Assembly (NCBI GenBank): GCA_004144175.1
Contig: SEFT01000002.1
Coordinates: forward strand, 1 to 64,000
DNA from: Sphingobacteriales bacterium
Lineage (GTDB): Bacteria; Bacteroidota; Bacteroidia; Chitinophagales; Chitinophagaceae
Length of the DNA: 64,000 bases
Direction of reading: 5' to 3'
The notes beneath the pieces are model-generated. The model saw only the letters and a list, made by a program, of their open reading frames with translations. It did not search any database and was not told where the DNA came from. This document shows, one piece after another, positions 14,640 through 23,719 of the stretch. The translations under genes were made by a program, and so were the position numbers. Position 1 is the stretch's first letter; each line of letters starts with the position of its first letter.

Positions 14640-14679
14640 AAACTGATAGAGCGTGCTACATAGCACGCTCTATCAGTTT
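14640..14679. terminator. Perfect 19-bp bidirectional terminator
   Basis: AAACTGATAGAGCGTGCTA (14640-14658), CA loop, exact complement at 14661-14679. It separates the convergent secreted-protein gene and the barrel gene of the sigma operon. Confidence 0.93.
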
Positions 14680-14696
14680 AAACACAATCCTGATCT

Positions 14697-16667
14697 TTAT
14701 TTTATCTTCTTCTCACGAATAAAGTTGTAGTTGAAGTTTACCTGTACAGATGGCGCTTTGAATACCTTGTCTGATACTGCTCTTGTTCCCGGAGTGTTTG
14801 CGTTGCTGAACATCGGGTTTGCAAGGCGAAGGTCAAGGTGCATAGCAGGCGACACATTGTAGCCTACACCCAGCATATAACCCATTCCGTGCATCGAACC
14901 AAAGTCAGATGGCGCTAACTGAATGCCTTGTGGCTTGGGCTCTGTTGATGAAGTAACAGGCGCTTCAGTTATTGGAGTTGGATTAGGTGTTGTAGAGAAA
15001 TAGTACGCATAGTTTACACCCATGAACACGCTGATAGTATTGAAAGAGTAACGTACTGCTACCGGCAATTCTACTGCACTAAGCGAATTTATCTTATACT
15101 GAGTAAGCGTAGGCGTATACTTATAAGTAGTCTGGTTGTTTTGAACGATCTGCTGGATAGGACCAAAATCTCTTGAATCAAAAGTATTACCACCGGCATT
15201 GAAGCGATGTACATATTTCAACTCAGAGAAGATACCCCAACGTTGGTTCAGGCTCAGGTTACCACTTATGCCCATCTGGAAGCCGGCCATAGCATTTGAA
15301 CCTAACAGTCCGTTAAGGCCTGCAACGATGCCAGGATAGAACATCACCTCATTAGTACTGAACCTTGCATCGCGCACCATTTCCTCCAGCTTCTTAGGGC
15401 TCCAGATCGATTCTTTCTTCCTGCGGTTCTTAGATGCAGGAGCTACTTCGCCCTTAAAGCTTTCTTCAGCAGCTATGCCCGATGCAGGAACTACCGTATT
15501 ATCTACCGGAGATACTGTTTCTGAACCAATAGCTGGTTTGGCATCTTCGCCCGCAGCTGCCAATATAAACTTGTCGCGCTCTACAGTACCTACCGATATT
15601 GTATCGATCTTCAGTTTACCTTCCTTAGTAACCGACTCCCTCGTCTCGATCTTCGCGATCGATTCTTTCGCTACTACAACTTTATCAGCGCTACCACCGT
15701 TTGCATTGCTGCCGTTAGATGTATTTCCTGTCGCGGTTACTTGTGTTGCCGGCTTATTATTGTTATTGTTATCAGCAGTCGCTTTTGTGTTAGCCAAGCC
15801 GGTCGTGCTGGTTGTAGTATTTCCTTTAGCTTTCTTTATTTGTTTTGTGCTTACCGCTTTATTCGTTTTTGCGGCTGCTTCAGTAGGTGTGGTTACTACG
15901 GTTCCGCTATTTACCACGGTGCCGGCAGTTTTGGTATTGCTGCTATTTGCTCTACTATTCTTCGCAATACGCGCTTTCTTTCTGCTATTCGTATTAGGCG
16001 TTGAAGTTTCGGTAGATGTACCGGCTGTCTCTATAACCGCACCAGTTACAGGCGCTGATTTTACATTATTATTGATGCTGCCCGCAGTTGAAGCAAAGGT
16101 TTTTTCTGATTGACCATTCTCATTGGTATTCAATGAATTGTCGGTTTTATCAGCAGCGTTTTTATTTGCAGCTTTAGCAGTTGCATTACCCGATGCCGCA
16201 GGTGTGCTTATAGCAGCTTTCCCCGCAGTTGTTGATGAAGTATTGCCGTTAGTACCGCTGTTATTCTTAGCGTTTGAATTGCCTGCAACATTAGCAGTAC
16301 CCGATGATACCTCTTTAGTCGATTTACCGCTAAACTGGTTGTCGCTGTTAGCTGCTATTTGGGCCAGCTTTCCGTTTCCGCCTGATGTGTGGCCCGTAGA
16401 TGCAGTAGCACCTTTGGTAACATCACCGTTGTTGCGGAAAGACGTAACTGCCTGGTAACCGCCCAAACCAACGGCCGATATAGCTACCACACCCGTGATA
16501 ACGCCCAGCATTCTGCGCCAGTTAAAAGCACTACCCGGTTGCTGCACAGGCATCTCCTTGTCCAGCAGGTCTCGCATTTGCAGCCAGCCTCCGGGACGCT
16601 CCTTCTCCTCTCCACCGCCTAAGCGCTGTCGTAGCAGGTCATCGATATTTATCATGTTTTTATCCAT
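14697..16667 (-). CDS. Trans-envelope protein: anti-sigma-like N-terminus, inner-membrane helix, low-complexity stretch, C-terminal beta-barrel
   Basis: A 656-aa protein directly downstream of an ECF sigma factor (13-nt gap). Residues 1-50 look cytoplasmic, with the RPGGWLQMRDLLDKEMP segment resembling the P..xW..m..Ld motif at the start of Bacteroidota anti-sigma-like proteins. Residues 54-72 form one membrane helix. Residues about 80-430 are Ser/Thr/Asn/Ala/Lys-rich low complexity with no Cys. Residues about 435-656 form an outer-membrane beta-barrel domain with alternating strands (GFQMGISGNLSLNQRWGIF, GYMLGVGYNVSPAMHLDLRL), ending VNFNYNFIREKKIK. Read literally, one chain could link the cytoplasm, periplasm and outer membrane. 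Family known only as predicted porin or barrel; the sigma-regulating role is inferred. Confidence 0.72.
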   Translation of the reverse strand: MDKNMINIDDLLRQRLGGGEEKERPGGWLQMRDLLDKEMPVQQPGSAFNWRRMLGVITGVVAISAVGLGGYQAVTSFRNNGDVTKGATASTGHTSGGNGKLAQIAANSDNQFSGKSTKEVSSGTANVAGNSNAKNNSGTNGNTSSTTAGKAAISTPAASGNATAKAANKNAADKTDNSLNTNENGQSEKTFASTAGSINNNVKSAPVTGAVIETAGTSTETSTPNTNSRKKARIAKNSRANSSNTKTAGTVVNSGTVVTTPTEAAAKTNKAVSTKQIKKAKGNTTTSTTGLANTKATADNNNNNKPATQVTATGNTSNGSNANGGSADKVVVAKESIAKIETRESVTKEGKLKIDTISVGTVERDKFILAAAGEDAKPAIGSETVSPVDNTVVPASGIAAEESFKGEVAPASKNRRKKESIWSPKKLEEMVRDARFSTNEVMFYPGIVAGLNGLLGSNAMAGFQMGISGNLSLNQRWGIFSELKYVHRFNAGGNTFDSRDFGPIQQIVQNNQTTYKYTPTLTQYKINSLSAVELPVAVRYSFNTISVFMGVNYAYYFSTTPNPTPITEAPVTSSTEPKPQGIQLAPSDFGSMHGMGYMLGVGYNVSPAMHLDLRLANPMFSNANTPGTRAVSDKVFKAPSVQVNFNYNFIREKKIK

Positions 16668-16680
16668 CTGGATAAAATTT

Positions 16681-17256
16681 TTATTTTTTGTAATGTAATT
16701 GCAGTTTCTCTATCTTATCCTTCAGCATGCGCCGCCCTTCCGAGAGGTGCCATTTTGAAGTTCCTTCACTTATATTAAGCATTTTGCCTATTTCCTTATG
16801 TGCATATCCTTCCATCACATACATATTGAACACTGCCCTTGTGGCATCGGGTAAAGACTGTACCAATTCTAATAACTGGTTGTAATACAATCTGTCCGCG
16901 TGGTCTTTATGTACCAGCTGGTCCTTATCGGCCAGCATGATGTGCTCGTTATACCGCACATTCTGTTTCACATAATCCGAAACGGCGTGGAAGACGATCT
17001 TCCTTAACCAACCTTCAAAAGAACCTTGAAACGTGTATTGCTCTATCTTTTGAAAAGCCCGCAGAAATCCGTTGTTCAGTACTTCTTCCGCTTGCATTTC
17101 CTGGTCGATATACCTTCTTACCACCCCCATCATCCTGGGGTAAAACAGATGGTACAGTTTCTCCTGGGCACTGCGTTCGTTGCGAATGCATCCCTGTATG
17201 AGTTCCTGTAGCTCACTCGTCTGTCCTGGTACTGTATATGCCAAAGCTATAGGCAA
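16681..17256 (-). CDS. ECF-type RNA polymerase sigma factor
   Basis: A 191-aa sigma-70 family protein of ECF architecture. Region 2 includes KLYHLFYPRMMGVVRRYI and EEVLNNGFLRAFQKIEQY, then FEGWLRKIVFHAVSDY. Region 4 is a helix-turn-helix (VFNMYVMEGYAHKEIGKMLN, SEGTSKWHLSEGRRMLKDKI). No ATG is in frame near the domain start: the best start is TTG at 17256, with TTG 17244 as alternative, and a stop codon lies eight codons upstream. It is the first gene of a two-gene unit with the barrel protein that likely senses the envelope for it. Confidence 0.9.
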   Translation of the reverse strand: MPIALAYTVPGQTSELQELIQGCIRNERSAQEKLYHLFYPRMMGVVRRYIDQEMQAEEVLNNGFLRAFQKIEQYTFQGSFEGWLRKIVFHAVSDYVKQNVRYNEHIMLADKDQLVHKDHADRLYYNQLLELVQSLPDATRAVFNMYVMEGYAHKEIGKMLNISEGTSKWHLSEGRRMLKDKIEKLQLHYKK

Positions 17257-17437
17257 GTAACGGGTTTTTTTAAAGATTTACACCTATATAGACTTTTGTC
17301 CAATCAGATGCGTTGGGTCTACCCGTCAATATTTTAGAGGATTAACAATTAGATGACGCACTAATGTACGAAATAGCACGAATACACCTAGCTAAAAAAC
17401 ATATAAAAGTTCTTATAAATAAAGGGTTTCGGCCGAT

Positions 17438-19363
17438 TTAGAGGGTATAGCGGAGGCCGGTAAGCCAGTTGATGCCAGGCATGGGGCGACTGTTAACAAC
17501 ACTGTACTTTTGATCCCAAATATTGTTGACCTGCAGGCTCAATTGCAAAAAATGCCCTTTTAGTAGCCTTCCGTATAGAATCTGGGCATTACCTGTATTA
17601 TAAGGCAAAAGGTATTGGGACTCGTCGACCGTAAGGAAACGGTAACCGGTATAGGTATGGTTATAATTAAAATACCACGACCGGTAAGTAAATCCGGCAT
17701 TCAATTGGCCGTTATACCGCGGTGTATAAGGTATCTGCATACCGATGCTATTGTCATTTGATACATATGACTGCTCTGTGACGGCTAGTATATATGACGT
17801 ATTAACCCCGAGGTGAAACTGCCACTTACCAAGATTATAGCTCAGCTTGTTCTCCGTCTCCAGCCCCTGGCTATTTACGGTAGCAATATTATGAGGCGTC
17901 CAGATAGCGCCGCCAAACCAGATGATCCAATCTTTAATATCCCGGTTAAAAAGCGAGGCGTCGTGCTGAAACACTACCCTTTTGTCGGAATTTGTACGCA
18001 CGCTATAGCCTGCATCCTGACTCCAGCCCTGCTCCGGTTTTAAGCGCTCGTTGCCGCCGGGCTGGTAGTACAGCTCGTTGAGCGTAGGAGCGCGGAAGCT
18101 GCGTTGCACGTTTGCGCGTACAGCAAACCAATCGGTAAGCGCAAATGAAGCATTAAGCCCCGGCAACAATACAGCCAAATCGTTTATCCGTTCGGCACGC
18201 AGGTTGGCTGCAACATTCAGCCTGTCTCTGAATACCGATAATGCATATGCCCCTGCTATAGCTAGCCGGTTTTGCTGCTTGACGTCATTCGTTAGCTCCC
18301 GCTTCATCCACGAAAGGTGAACAGGAGCAAATAACAGGAACTGGTGATGGCTTCTATATTGATACTTCAGGCCTACCTCTGCATACAGTTGGCTGGTGGT
18401 GTTGTCAGACCTTAGCGTAATTGCATCGTCGCGATATAGCATGAGGTCATTAAGGTAGGCTGCTTTTGCATGTACAGCGTTATTCCTGCCTTTTCGGTTC
18501 CACTCGGCCAACAGGCGTAGTGATTCGTCACGCTGATTCTTTACGGAATAAGATTCAAACAGCGCGCGGGGTATCTCCCGATAGTATTGTTGGTACCAGC
18601 CTGTGAACTTGATGGTATTTTGCTTGTCGACCCTATAACCCAACTGGCCCAGCAGCGACCCGCTTTGCAATAGCGCGTTGTTCATTCGTAGCTGATTGCC
18701 ATTGTGGGTATAGGAAAAGTCATTCTTAGCCGTTTGCCCGAAAGCGCTGACAGACGCGGCAAACTTACTAGTGCTGATGCCTGACTTAAGCCCCAACTGA
18801 TATTGACCGAAACTGCCTGCAACTGCCGATATGCTGTGAGTGGAGTAACCGTTGGTATCGAACGCAGGCAGGTCATTCTCTACCAGCAGTGCGCCGCCCA
18901 CATTTCCACTACCCCATAGTGCCGATGAGCCGCCATATACTATATTAACCTTGCTGATGAGCGCAACCGGCAACAACGACACATCAGCCATACCCATTGC
19001 GGTATTTTGTATCGGCACGCCATTCCAGTATACCTGCGACTGCGCAGCTGACGAGCCACGGAAGTTGAGCGTAGCCAGGTTGTTGAAGCCATAAGACTTT
19101 ACAAATACCGGCACCTGCTGCGATAGAAGGTTAGCCATTGTCTGGTATTGGTATTGTTGCAGGGTAAGGCTATCGATGCTGGTTACCTTTTGACCGGGGG
19201 CGAAGGTATTGATACGGTCATCATTCGAAACATGCCGCTTGCGCCTCGACCTGATCTTCACTTCCCGCAGCGTGTCAGCAGATTGCTGCGCATAAGCATC
19301 ACCAAAACAAAACAGCATTGCCAAAAGCAATGCTGTTTTGGTATTATTTCGGAATGCGTACAC
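17438..19363 (-). CDS. btuB: TonB-dependent receptor, BtuB-like vitamin B12 transporter
   Basis: A 641-aa outer-membrane receptor. Signal peptide 1-25 (ending AYAQQ) is followed by a TonB-box-like stretch (DTLREVKI). The plug domain follows (LLSQQVPVFVKSYGFNNLATLNFRGSSAAQSQVYWNG), then a barrel ending in the aromatic-rich C-terminus GLRYTL. It is the last gene of an operon preceded by a cobalamin riboswitch, with a BtuG-like lipoprotein just upstream. That context, rather than sequence alone, makes B12 or another corrinoid the likely substrate. GTG start at 19363, 5 nt after the upstream stop. Energised by TonB-ExbBD encoded elsewhere. Confidence 0.87.
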   Translation of the reverse strand: MYAFRNNTKTALLLAMLFCFGDAYAQQSADTLREVKIRSRRKRHVSNDDRINTFAPGQKVTSIDSLTLQQYQYQTMANLLSQQVPVFVKSYGFNNLATLNFRGSSAAQSQVYWNGVPIQNTAMGMADVSLLPVALISKVNIVYGGSSALWGSGNVGGALLVENDLPAFDTNGYSTHSISAVAGSFGQYQLGLKSGISTSKFAASVSAFGQTAKNDFSYTHNGNQLRMNNALLQSGSLLGQLGYRVDKQNTIKFTGWYQQYYREIPRALFESYSVKNQRDESLRLLAEWNRKGRNNAVHAKAAYLNDLMLYRDDAITLRSDNTTSQLYAEVGLKYQYRSHHQFLLFAPVHLSWMKRELTNDVKQQNRLAIAGAYALSVFRDRLNVAANLRAERINDLAVLLPGLNASFALTDWFAVRANVQRSFRAPTLNELYYQPGGNERLKPEQGWSQDAGYSVRTNSDKRVVFQHDASLFNRDIKDWIIWFGGAIWTPHNIATVNSQGLETENKLSYNLGKWQFHLGVNTSYILAVTEQSYVSNDNSIGMQIPYTPRYNGQLNAGFTYRSWYFNYNHTYTGYRFLTVDESQYLLPYNTGNAQILYGRLLKGHFLQLSLQVNNIWDQKYSVVNSRPMPGINWLTGLRYTL

Positions 19364-19368
19364 GATGT

Positions 19369-20457
19369 TTAGTTCTGATGAAAGTAAAATTGCCCCGGGC
19401 CTACACTCGTTTCAAACTCGCCTTTGCGGTTGCCGTCGGTATCGTAGATATAAACGATGCCTTTCTGCGTAAAGCCTTTTGGGTCGCCAACAAATATCCG
19501 GTTGTTATCGGGCTGTATGCCCAATGCCCAAAAGTACTGAAATTGCTGCGCCTTGATGAATGGTTGTTCGGGAAGTTTGTCGGCGTCAATCTGCATCCGG
19601 TAGATGCCATTATACTCGGTACCGCCATTATAGTCAACTTCGATAAAATACAGCATATCCTGCTCACGGTTGAAGACAGGCTTGATCGGATCGGCTTTTG
19701 CGGGGAAGTTGAATGAACGGGTAACCTGCGCGGTTGCGGGATCTACCTGTGTCAGCGCAGCGTCTTTGCCTTTATATACATTGCCCGACAGTACCCATAT
19801 CTTATTGTTCTTATCCAGCACCACACTATGCGGTGCGCGGCCTGCAACGGCTATCTCTTTGTCCAACTGGTCGGTAGCTGTATTCAGTACAAACACTTTA
19901 TCTGATGCGGTGTCCCAAGCTGCGACATATGCTTTGCCATTGTACAATAACATACCCTCAGGGTTCTGCGCAGGTAGTGCAACAGAACCAATTGTTTGCA
20001 TGGTGTTAGGGTTGATGATGTACATCTTGTTGCTATAAAGGGTTGAGACGTAGGCCTTATCGGCACTTACGGGCAGTATATATCTTGGCTTCGGTATGTT
20101 AATGATGCCTACTTGCTTGTGGTCATTCTTATCGAGCACTACTATCTTGTCGGAATTGTTGACGGCAAGAAACATCCTGTCGCCGATCACCTGTATACTT
20201 TGCAGCACATCACCCAGTTCAGCGTTGTTAGCCGACTTGTAGACATCCCTATACGCAGTACCTGTTTTCAGGTCGTACATATCGAGTGCACTATTACCAT
20301 TGCCAAGGCTGCCTTCAGATACGATATAAACCTTATCGGTGCTATCGCTGGCCGGCGGCTTTGGTAGCTCGGTTGGCTTGTCCTTTTTACAAGCAGCAAA
20401 AAGAACAAGTAGGCCTAGTAGTATTTGCTTTACAGCTTTGTAATCCGCTCTACCCAT
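19369..20457 (-). CDS. btuG: BtuG-like surface beta-propeller lipoprotein
   Basis: A 362-aa lipoprotein. The lipobox LFAACKK places the lipidated Cys at residue 23. The rest consists of repeated propeller blades of about 45 residues (DKIVVLDKNDHKQVGIINIP, YSNKMYIINPNTMQTIGSV, SDKVFVLNTATDQLDKEIAV), consistent with a YncE/DUF5074-type beta-propeller. In Bacteroides, BtuG is a surface beta-propeller lipoprotein that binds B12 and sits over BtuB. The same gene order and riboswitch here support that role by inference. The ATG at 20457 overlaps the upstream gene by 28 nt, so the two are translationally coupled. Confidence 0.75.
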   Translation of the reverse strand: MGRADYKAVKQILLGLLVLFAACKKDKPTELPKPPASDSTDKVYIVSEGSLGNGNSALDMYDLKTGTAYRDVYKSANNAELGDVLQSIQVIGDRMFLAVNNSDKIVVLDKNDHKQVGIINIPKPRYILPVSADKAYVSTLYSNKMYIINPNTMQTIGSVALPAQNPEGMLLYNGKAYVAAWDTASDKVFVLNTATDQLDKEIAVAGRAPHSVVLDKNNKIWVLSGNVYKGKDAALTQVDPATAQVTRSFNFPAKADPIKPVFNREQDMLYFIEVDYNGGTEYNGIYRMQIDADKLPEQPFIKAQQFQYFWALGIQPDNNRIFVGDPKGFTQKGIVYIYDTDGNRKGEFETSVGPGQFYFHQN

Positions 20458-21431
20458 TTATTTCCTTTTGCATCGCTGAACTGCAGGTAGTATATACCGC
20501 TATGGTATGCTGTAAATGATATTTTATTTTCTGGCTGCGACAATACCGTTGATGATAATACTTTGCCTGTAACATCTGTAATAAGCAAACTTATAGGCTC
20601 ATCACTGCCACTGCCCAATTGAATATTCAGATAATCAGCTACCGGGTTGGGATAGATGCTTGTAAGATTTTTGTTCTTAAAGTCATCGACACCAACGTCA
20701 CGCAGATAGATGGCCCCAACAGCATCAAGGTCGAAACCGCCGCCCGGAAATGGCGTAGGGTAAGGGTCGTTTATCTTTCTACCGCTCGTATCGAGTGAGG
20801 TATTATTACTTACCGAACCAATAACGTCCACCACCCTTACATGTGTCACCTGATTTATATCCAGCCCCGGCTTACCCGCCAGTTCTTCCAGGTCGAAAGG
20901 TGTGCCATAGCCGCCTGAGTACTTGCCAGCAAGGTTGTTGATATACTTTGCATCCAGATATACACCAGCACCGGGCACTTGTGTCGTTTCAGGCGTGTAA
21001 GATGCCGCGGGGAAACGAAAATAATTGATGCCATCGGAGCTCACCTCTACAAAAGCCAATTCAAGGAAAGCTTCTTCTTTATTTGAGGGGTTTATAAACC
21101 CATTCTCAAATACTGCAAAATCAGCACCTGCACCATTATAGATAGGTGATGAGAACGTAAGCACCGCTACTCCGCTATCGCCAAGGCTTATGACTGAATT
21201 ATCTGCCGCACCGACAGCATCGCTATTGAGGCCTATGGTAGGCGAACCTTTTGACGGGTCGGCAATATCCAGCCAGCCCCGCTCTACGGTGCAACCGCTT
21301 GCCCAGCCTTTTATTTGCGCGCTGCTCTTGCTGATGGCAGTAGTACCCGCAACGCCTGCCTGTGGTGCAAACTGTGCGGAGGCAGTTTGCACCATAACGA
21401 TGGCAGGAATCAGATATAAAGACAGTTTCAT
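20430..21431 (-). CDS. T9SS-secreted cell-surface protein in the B12 operon
   Basis: A 333-aa exported protein with a signal peptide (about 1-19, TASAQ). The central domain (ADFAVFENGFINPSNKEEAF, then VEVSSDGINYFRFPA and a GGGFDLDAVGAIYL strand) is a lectin-like beta-sandwich type found in surface proteins near B12 receptors of Bacteroidota. The last 75 residues, starting SIYPNPVADYLNI and ending WVERITKL, are a T9SS type A sorting domain, so it is expected at the cell surface. It starts 2 nt after the DUF4465 gene ends. Its role in corrinoid capture is inferred from the operon only. Confidence 0.8.
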   Translation of the reverse strand: MKLSLYLIPAIVMVQTASAQFAPQAGVAGTTAISKSSAQIKGWASGCTVERGWLDIADPSKGSPTIGLNSDAVGAADNSVISLGDSGVAVLTFSSPIYNGAGADFAVFENGFINPSNKEEAFLELAFVEVSSDGINYFRFPAASYTPETTQVPGAGVYLDAKYINNLAGKYSGGYGTPFDLEELAGKPGLDINQVTHVRVVDVIGSVSNNTSLDTSGRKINDPYPTPFPGGGFDLDAVGAIYLRDVGVDDFKNKNLTSIYPNPVADYLNIQLGSGSDEPISLLITDVTGKVLSSTVLSQPENKISFTAYHSGIYYLQFSDAKGNKWVERITKL

Positions 21432-21433
21432 TG

Positions 21434-22447
21434 TTATTGTTTTACAAAGCGTGTGCTTACCGGCTGGCCTTCACCTGTCAGTTGCAGCATGTATACGCCC
21501 GGCGCCCAGGTAGCAACGTTGATATTTGTGATCTTCTCCGTAATAGGTTGTGTAGCTATTACGCGGCCTGTAGCATCTATCACTGATACTTGTTTCAGGT
21601 TGTTATCTACTGCCTCAATAAATAGATTAGTTGTTGCAGGGTTAGGGTAAACTTTGGCAGCCAGCACACCATTTACATCGCGTACGTTGCTGGTTTCGAA
21701 GGTCTCGAAATTATCCATTGCGAAGTAAGAAGGCGTATTCATACCAAACATACCTGTATCTGAAGAGCTGAGTACAAATTGCAGGCTATCTACCTTGCCC
21801 AGCGAAAGCAGGTTAACCCATTTCCAGCCGTTCAGGATGGTGTCTTTTGAATTGTCGGTAAAGCGAAAATCGGCCAGGTATACATCTACACTATCGGTAG
21901 TAAGGCTACCGCTCCTGTATCCTTTGATGGTCACTTTAAACCAGTCGGGATAGTTGCCTGTCGGCTCCGGGAAGTTAGCAGAAGTGTCACCAAATTTTTT
22001 CGCAACGAAGTCGCCTTCTTTCATAGAATGGTAGGCATAGGTTGTATTGGTGATGAAAAAGCCGTTTACGGGCTGCCCTTTTGCTTTACCTTTCAGGTGT
22101 ATCTTGTTGGTGATGCCATATGCAATTGCATATTGACTGGAGGTATCATAGCCTTTCACCGTGATCGCAGAGTGGTCATTCATATAGCCTCTTGTAGTAG
22201 TATCCCGCATGTTAGAATAGCTGAAACCATTGCTCCAGAAAGACATACCCCAGCCAGTATCGTATACGCAAGGGAAGTGCGCCAGGCCATCGTCGAAACC
22301 TACGTCTTTACCAGGTGCGGTTTCATTAGCATAGAATGTATCGGCCTTCGGCAGCATAAGCGTATCGAATTTGGCTACGGTTTGGGCATTAATGCCTGCG
22401 ATGCTCAGCAGGAGCGCAAAGAATAAGAGTGTAAATTTTTGTTGCAT
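21434..22447 (-). CDS. DUF4465 protein with T9SS sorting domain, first gene of the B12 operon
   Basis: A 337-aa exported protein. Signal peptide 1-22 (SIAGINAQ) is followed by a DUF4465 beta-sandwich (WSNGFSYSNMRDTTTRGYM, AIAYGITNKIHLKGK, YLADFRFTDNSKDTILNGWKWVNL). The C-terminal sorting domain begins VYPNPATTNLFIEA and ends STRFVKQ. The frame is open from 22456, but ATG 22447 starts the signal peptide. It is the gene directly after the cobalamin riboswitch, about 140 nt downstream. It could be a corrinoid-binding surface protein comparable in role to Bacteroides BtuH; I cannot establish homology to BtuH. Confidence 0.82.
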   Translation of the reverse strand: MQQKFTLLFFALLLSIAGINAQTVAKFDTLMLPKADTFYANETAPGKDVGFDDGLAHFPCVYDTGWGMSFWSNGFSYSNMRDTTTRGYMNDHSAITVKGYDTSSQYAIAYGITNKIHLKGKAKGQPVNGFFITNTTYAYHSMKEGDFVAKKFGDTSANFPEPTGNYPDWFKVTIKGYRSGSLTTDSVDVYLADFRFTDNSKDTILNGWKWVNLLSLGKVDSLQFVLSSSDTGMFGMNTPSYFAMDNFETFETSNVRDVNGVLAAKVYPNPATTNLFIEAVDNNLKQVSVIDATGRVIATQPITEKITNINVATWAPGVYMLQLTGEGQPVSTRFVKQ

Positions 22448-22595
22448 ATGTATCAATTGAATTAAATAAACTGTTCAATTGCTGCAAATGGAAAGCAGAT
22501 AATAATAGATGCAAAGATAGTACAGATACGGACCAGTGCTGTTCTATTACCTGTGCCTTTATTCCCGAAAGCAGCGTAATTATATATTGTATCAA

Positions 22596-22755
22596 TGGCA
22601 GGTCTTCTGACTTACTTCACCTTTTTGCGGCCTTCCCGTCTTTATAAAAACAGTGGCGTGAGGATGCAAAAGGTATAAAATGAAGCTTACAGCATCGGGT
22701 AATGTCCGGGATTTACACCCGGTTCCCTTTTCATTCCGACTGGCGGAAACCTTTG
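22596..22755 (-). promoter_or_regulatory. Cobalamin (adenosylcobalamin-type) riboswitch
   Basis: Read on the minus strand, the element has the class hallmarks in order: GGTTTCCGCC near the 5' end, GGGAACCGGGTGTAAATCCC, GCTGTAAGC, GCCACTG, GGGAAGGCCGC, and the 3' AGTCAGAAGACCTGCC. It lies in the leader of the DUF4465 / T9SS / BtuG-like / BtuB-like operon. Corrinoid binding is expected to switch the operon off. Exact ends are approximate. Confidence 0.95.
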
Positions 22756-22761
22756 ATGGCG

Positions 22762-22769
22762 CAAAAGTA
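22762..22769 (-). promoter_or_regulatory. -7 box in front of the riboswitch
   Basis: TACTTTTG on the minus strand fits TAnnTTTG and lies 7 nt before the 5' end of the riboswitch, the expected distance to a transcription start. No clear -33 TTG is seen. Confidence 0.55.
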
Positions 22770-22864
22770 AGGAAAAAATAGCCCGTTGGCTCGTGAAAGG
22801 GAGAATATTTTTTTGCAGGCGTTTGTACGCTGTCTCATTTGCTGTGTCTCTACTCGCCTACTTT

Positions 22865-22896
22865 CTTTTTTCTTTTGCGTCGCCAAAAGAAAAAAG
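22865..22896. terminator. Hairpin between rlmB and the B12 operon leader
   Basis: CTTTTTTCTTTTG (22865-22877) and its exact complement (22884-22896) around CGTCGC. This A/T-rich palindrome sits after the rlmB stop on the minus strand and could terminate it. It also resembles common intergenic repeats of this phylum. Confidence 0.6.
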
Positions 22897-22936
22897 TAAA
22901 AGAGATGAAGGTTGAAAATGAAGTTGAATAGAAGTG

Positions 22937-23686
22937 CTAAACCACCCGCTGTCTCACTGCTTCATACAATATCATCCCCGCGGCAACAGATACGTTCAAT
23001 GAATCGAAGTTAGTAGCCATGGGTATGCGTATCAGTGCATCAGCACGGCGGATGACATCTTTGCTGATTCCTGTATCTTCAGCGCCCATTACAATTACCG
23101 AAGGGCCGGTCAGGTCGGCTTCGTATACAGGTATGCTACCCTGCATTTGCGTACCTAATACCTGTATGCCGTTGAGCCGGAAGGTATCTACTGCTTGCTG
23201 CACCGATGGTGTACGACACAGCATGATCTTGCGCAAAGCACCTGCCGAGGTCTTAATAGCTTCTTCGGTGAGGGATGCCGATGAAGAGGTTGGCAATACC
23301 AATGCCTGTGCACCACAACAAAGTGCAGTGCGGGCGATAGCGCCAACATTGCGTACATCAGTTAAGCCGTCGAGCAATACGAATAGTGGCGTTTGTCCCT
23401 GATCTACCACATGCGATATACCCGATTGTAAATCCACATACTGTAGTAAGCTTGTCCACGCTACTATGCCCTGATGCTGGGCTTTGGTCAGGTTATTCAG
23501 CTTCTCTACCGGCACCTGGCTTATAGGGATGTTCTGCTGCTTGGCTAGTTGTTTTATCTCGTTTATCTCAGAGCCAGTGGCCGTGCGCAGCAGGAATATC
23601 TTCTCTATAGCAGTACCCTGCTGAACAGCTTCCAGTACAGGCTTGCGACCAATAAGCAAAGGCAGGGAACGTGCATGCAGCTTCAT
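22937..23686 (-). CDS. rlmB: 23S rRNA (guanosine-2'-O-)-methyltransferase RlmB-type (TrmH/SpoU family)
   Basis: A 249-aa SPOUT methyltransferase that methylates a ribose in 23S rRNA. The N-terminal substrate-binding part (PLLIGRKPVLEAVQQG) is followed by the SpoU knot motifs: DVRNVGAIARTALCCGAQAL (motif 1), VIVMGAEDTGIS (motif 2) and IPMATNFDSLNVSVAAGMILYE (motif 3). Length is normal for RlmB. A general TrmH-like role cannot be excluded, because the family includes several targets. Confidence 0.9.
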   Translation of the reverse strand: MKLHARSLPLLIGRKPVLEAVQQGTAIEKIFLLRTATGSEINEIKQLAKQQNIPISQVPVEKLNNLTKAQHQGIVAWTSLLQYVDLQSGISHVVDQGQTPLFVLLDGLTDVRNVGAIARTALCCGAQALVLPTSSSASLTEEAIKTSAGALRKIMLCRTPSVQQAVDTFRLNGIQVLGTQMQGSIPVYEADLTGPSVIVMGAEDTGISKDVIRRADALIRIPMATNFDSLNVSVAAGMILYEAVRQRVV

Positions 23687-23719
23687 AAGATAAACGTACG
23701 ACTAAATTGTGGTTAAAGA

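Noticed and set aside
15475-16113. 212-aa plus-strand hydrophobic ORF
   Set aside because: It is antisense to the Ser/Thr/Asn/Ala-rich stretch of the barrel protein; complement of that composition always looks like membrane helices.
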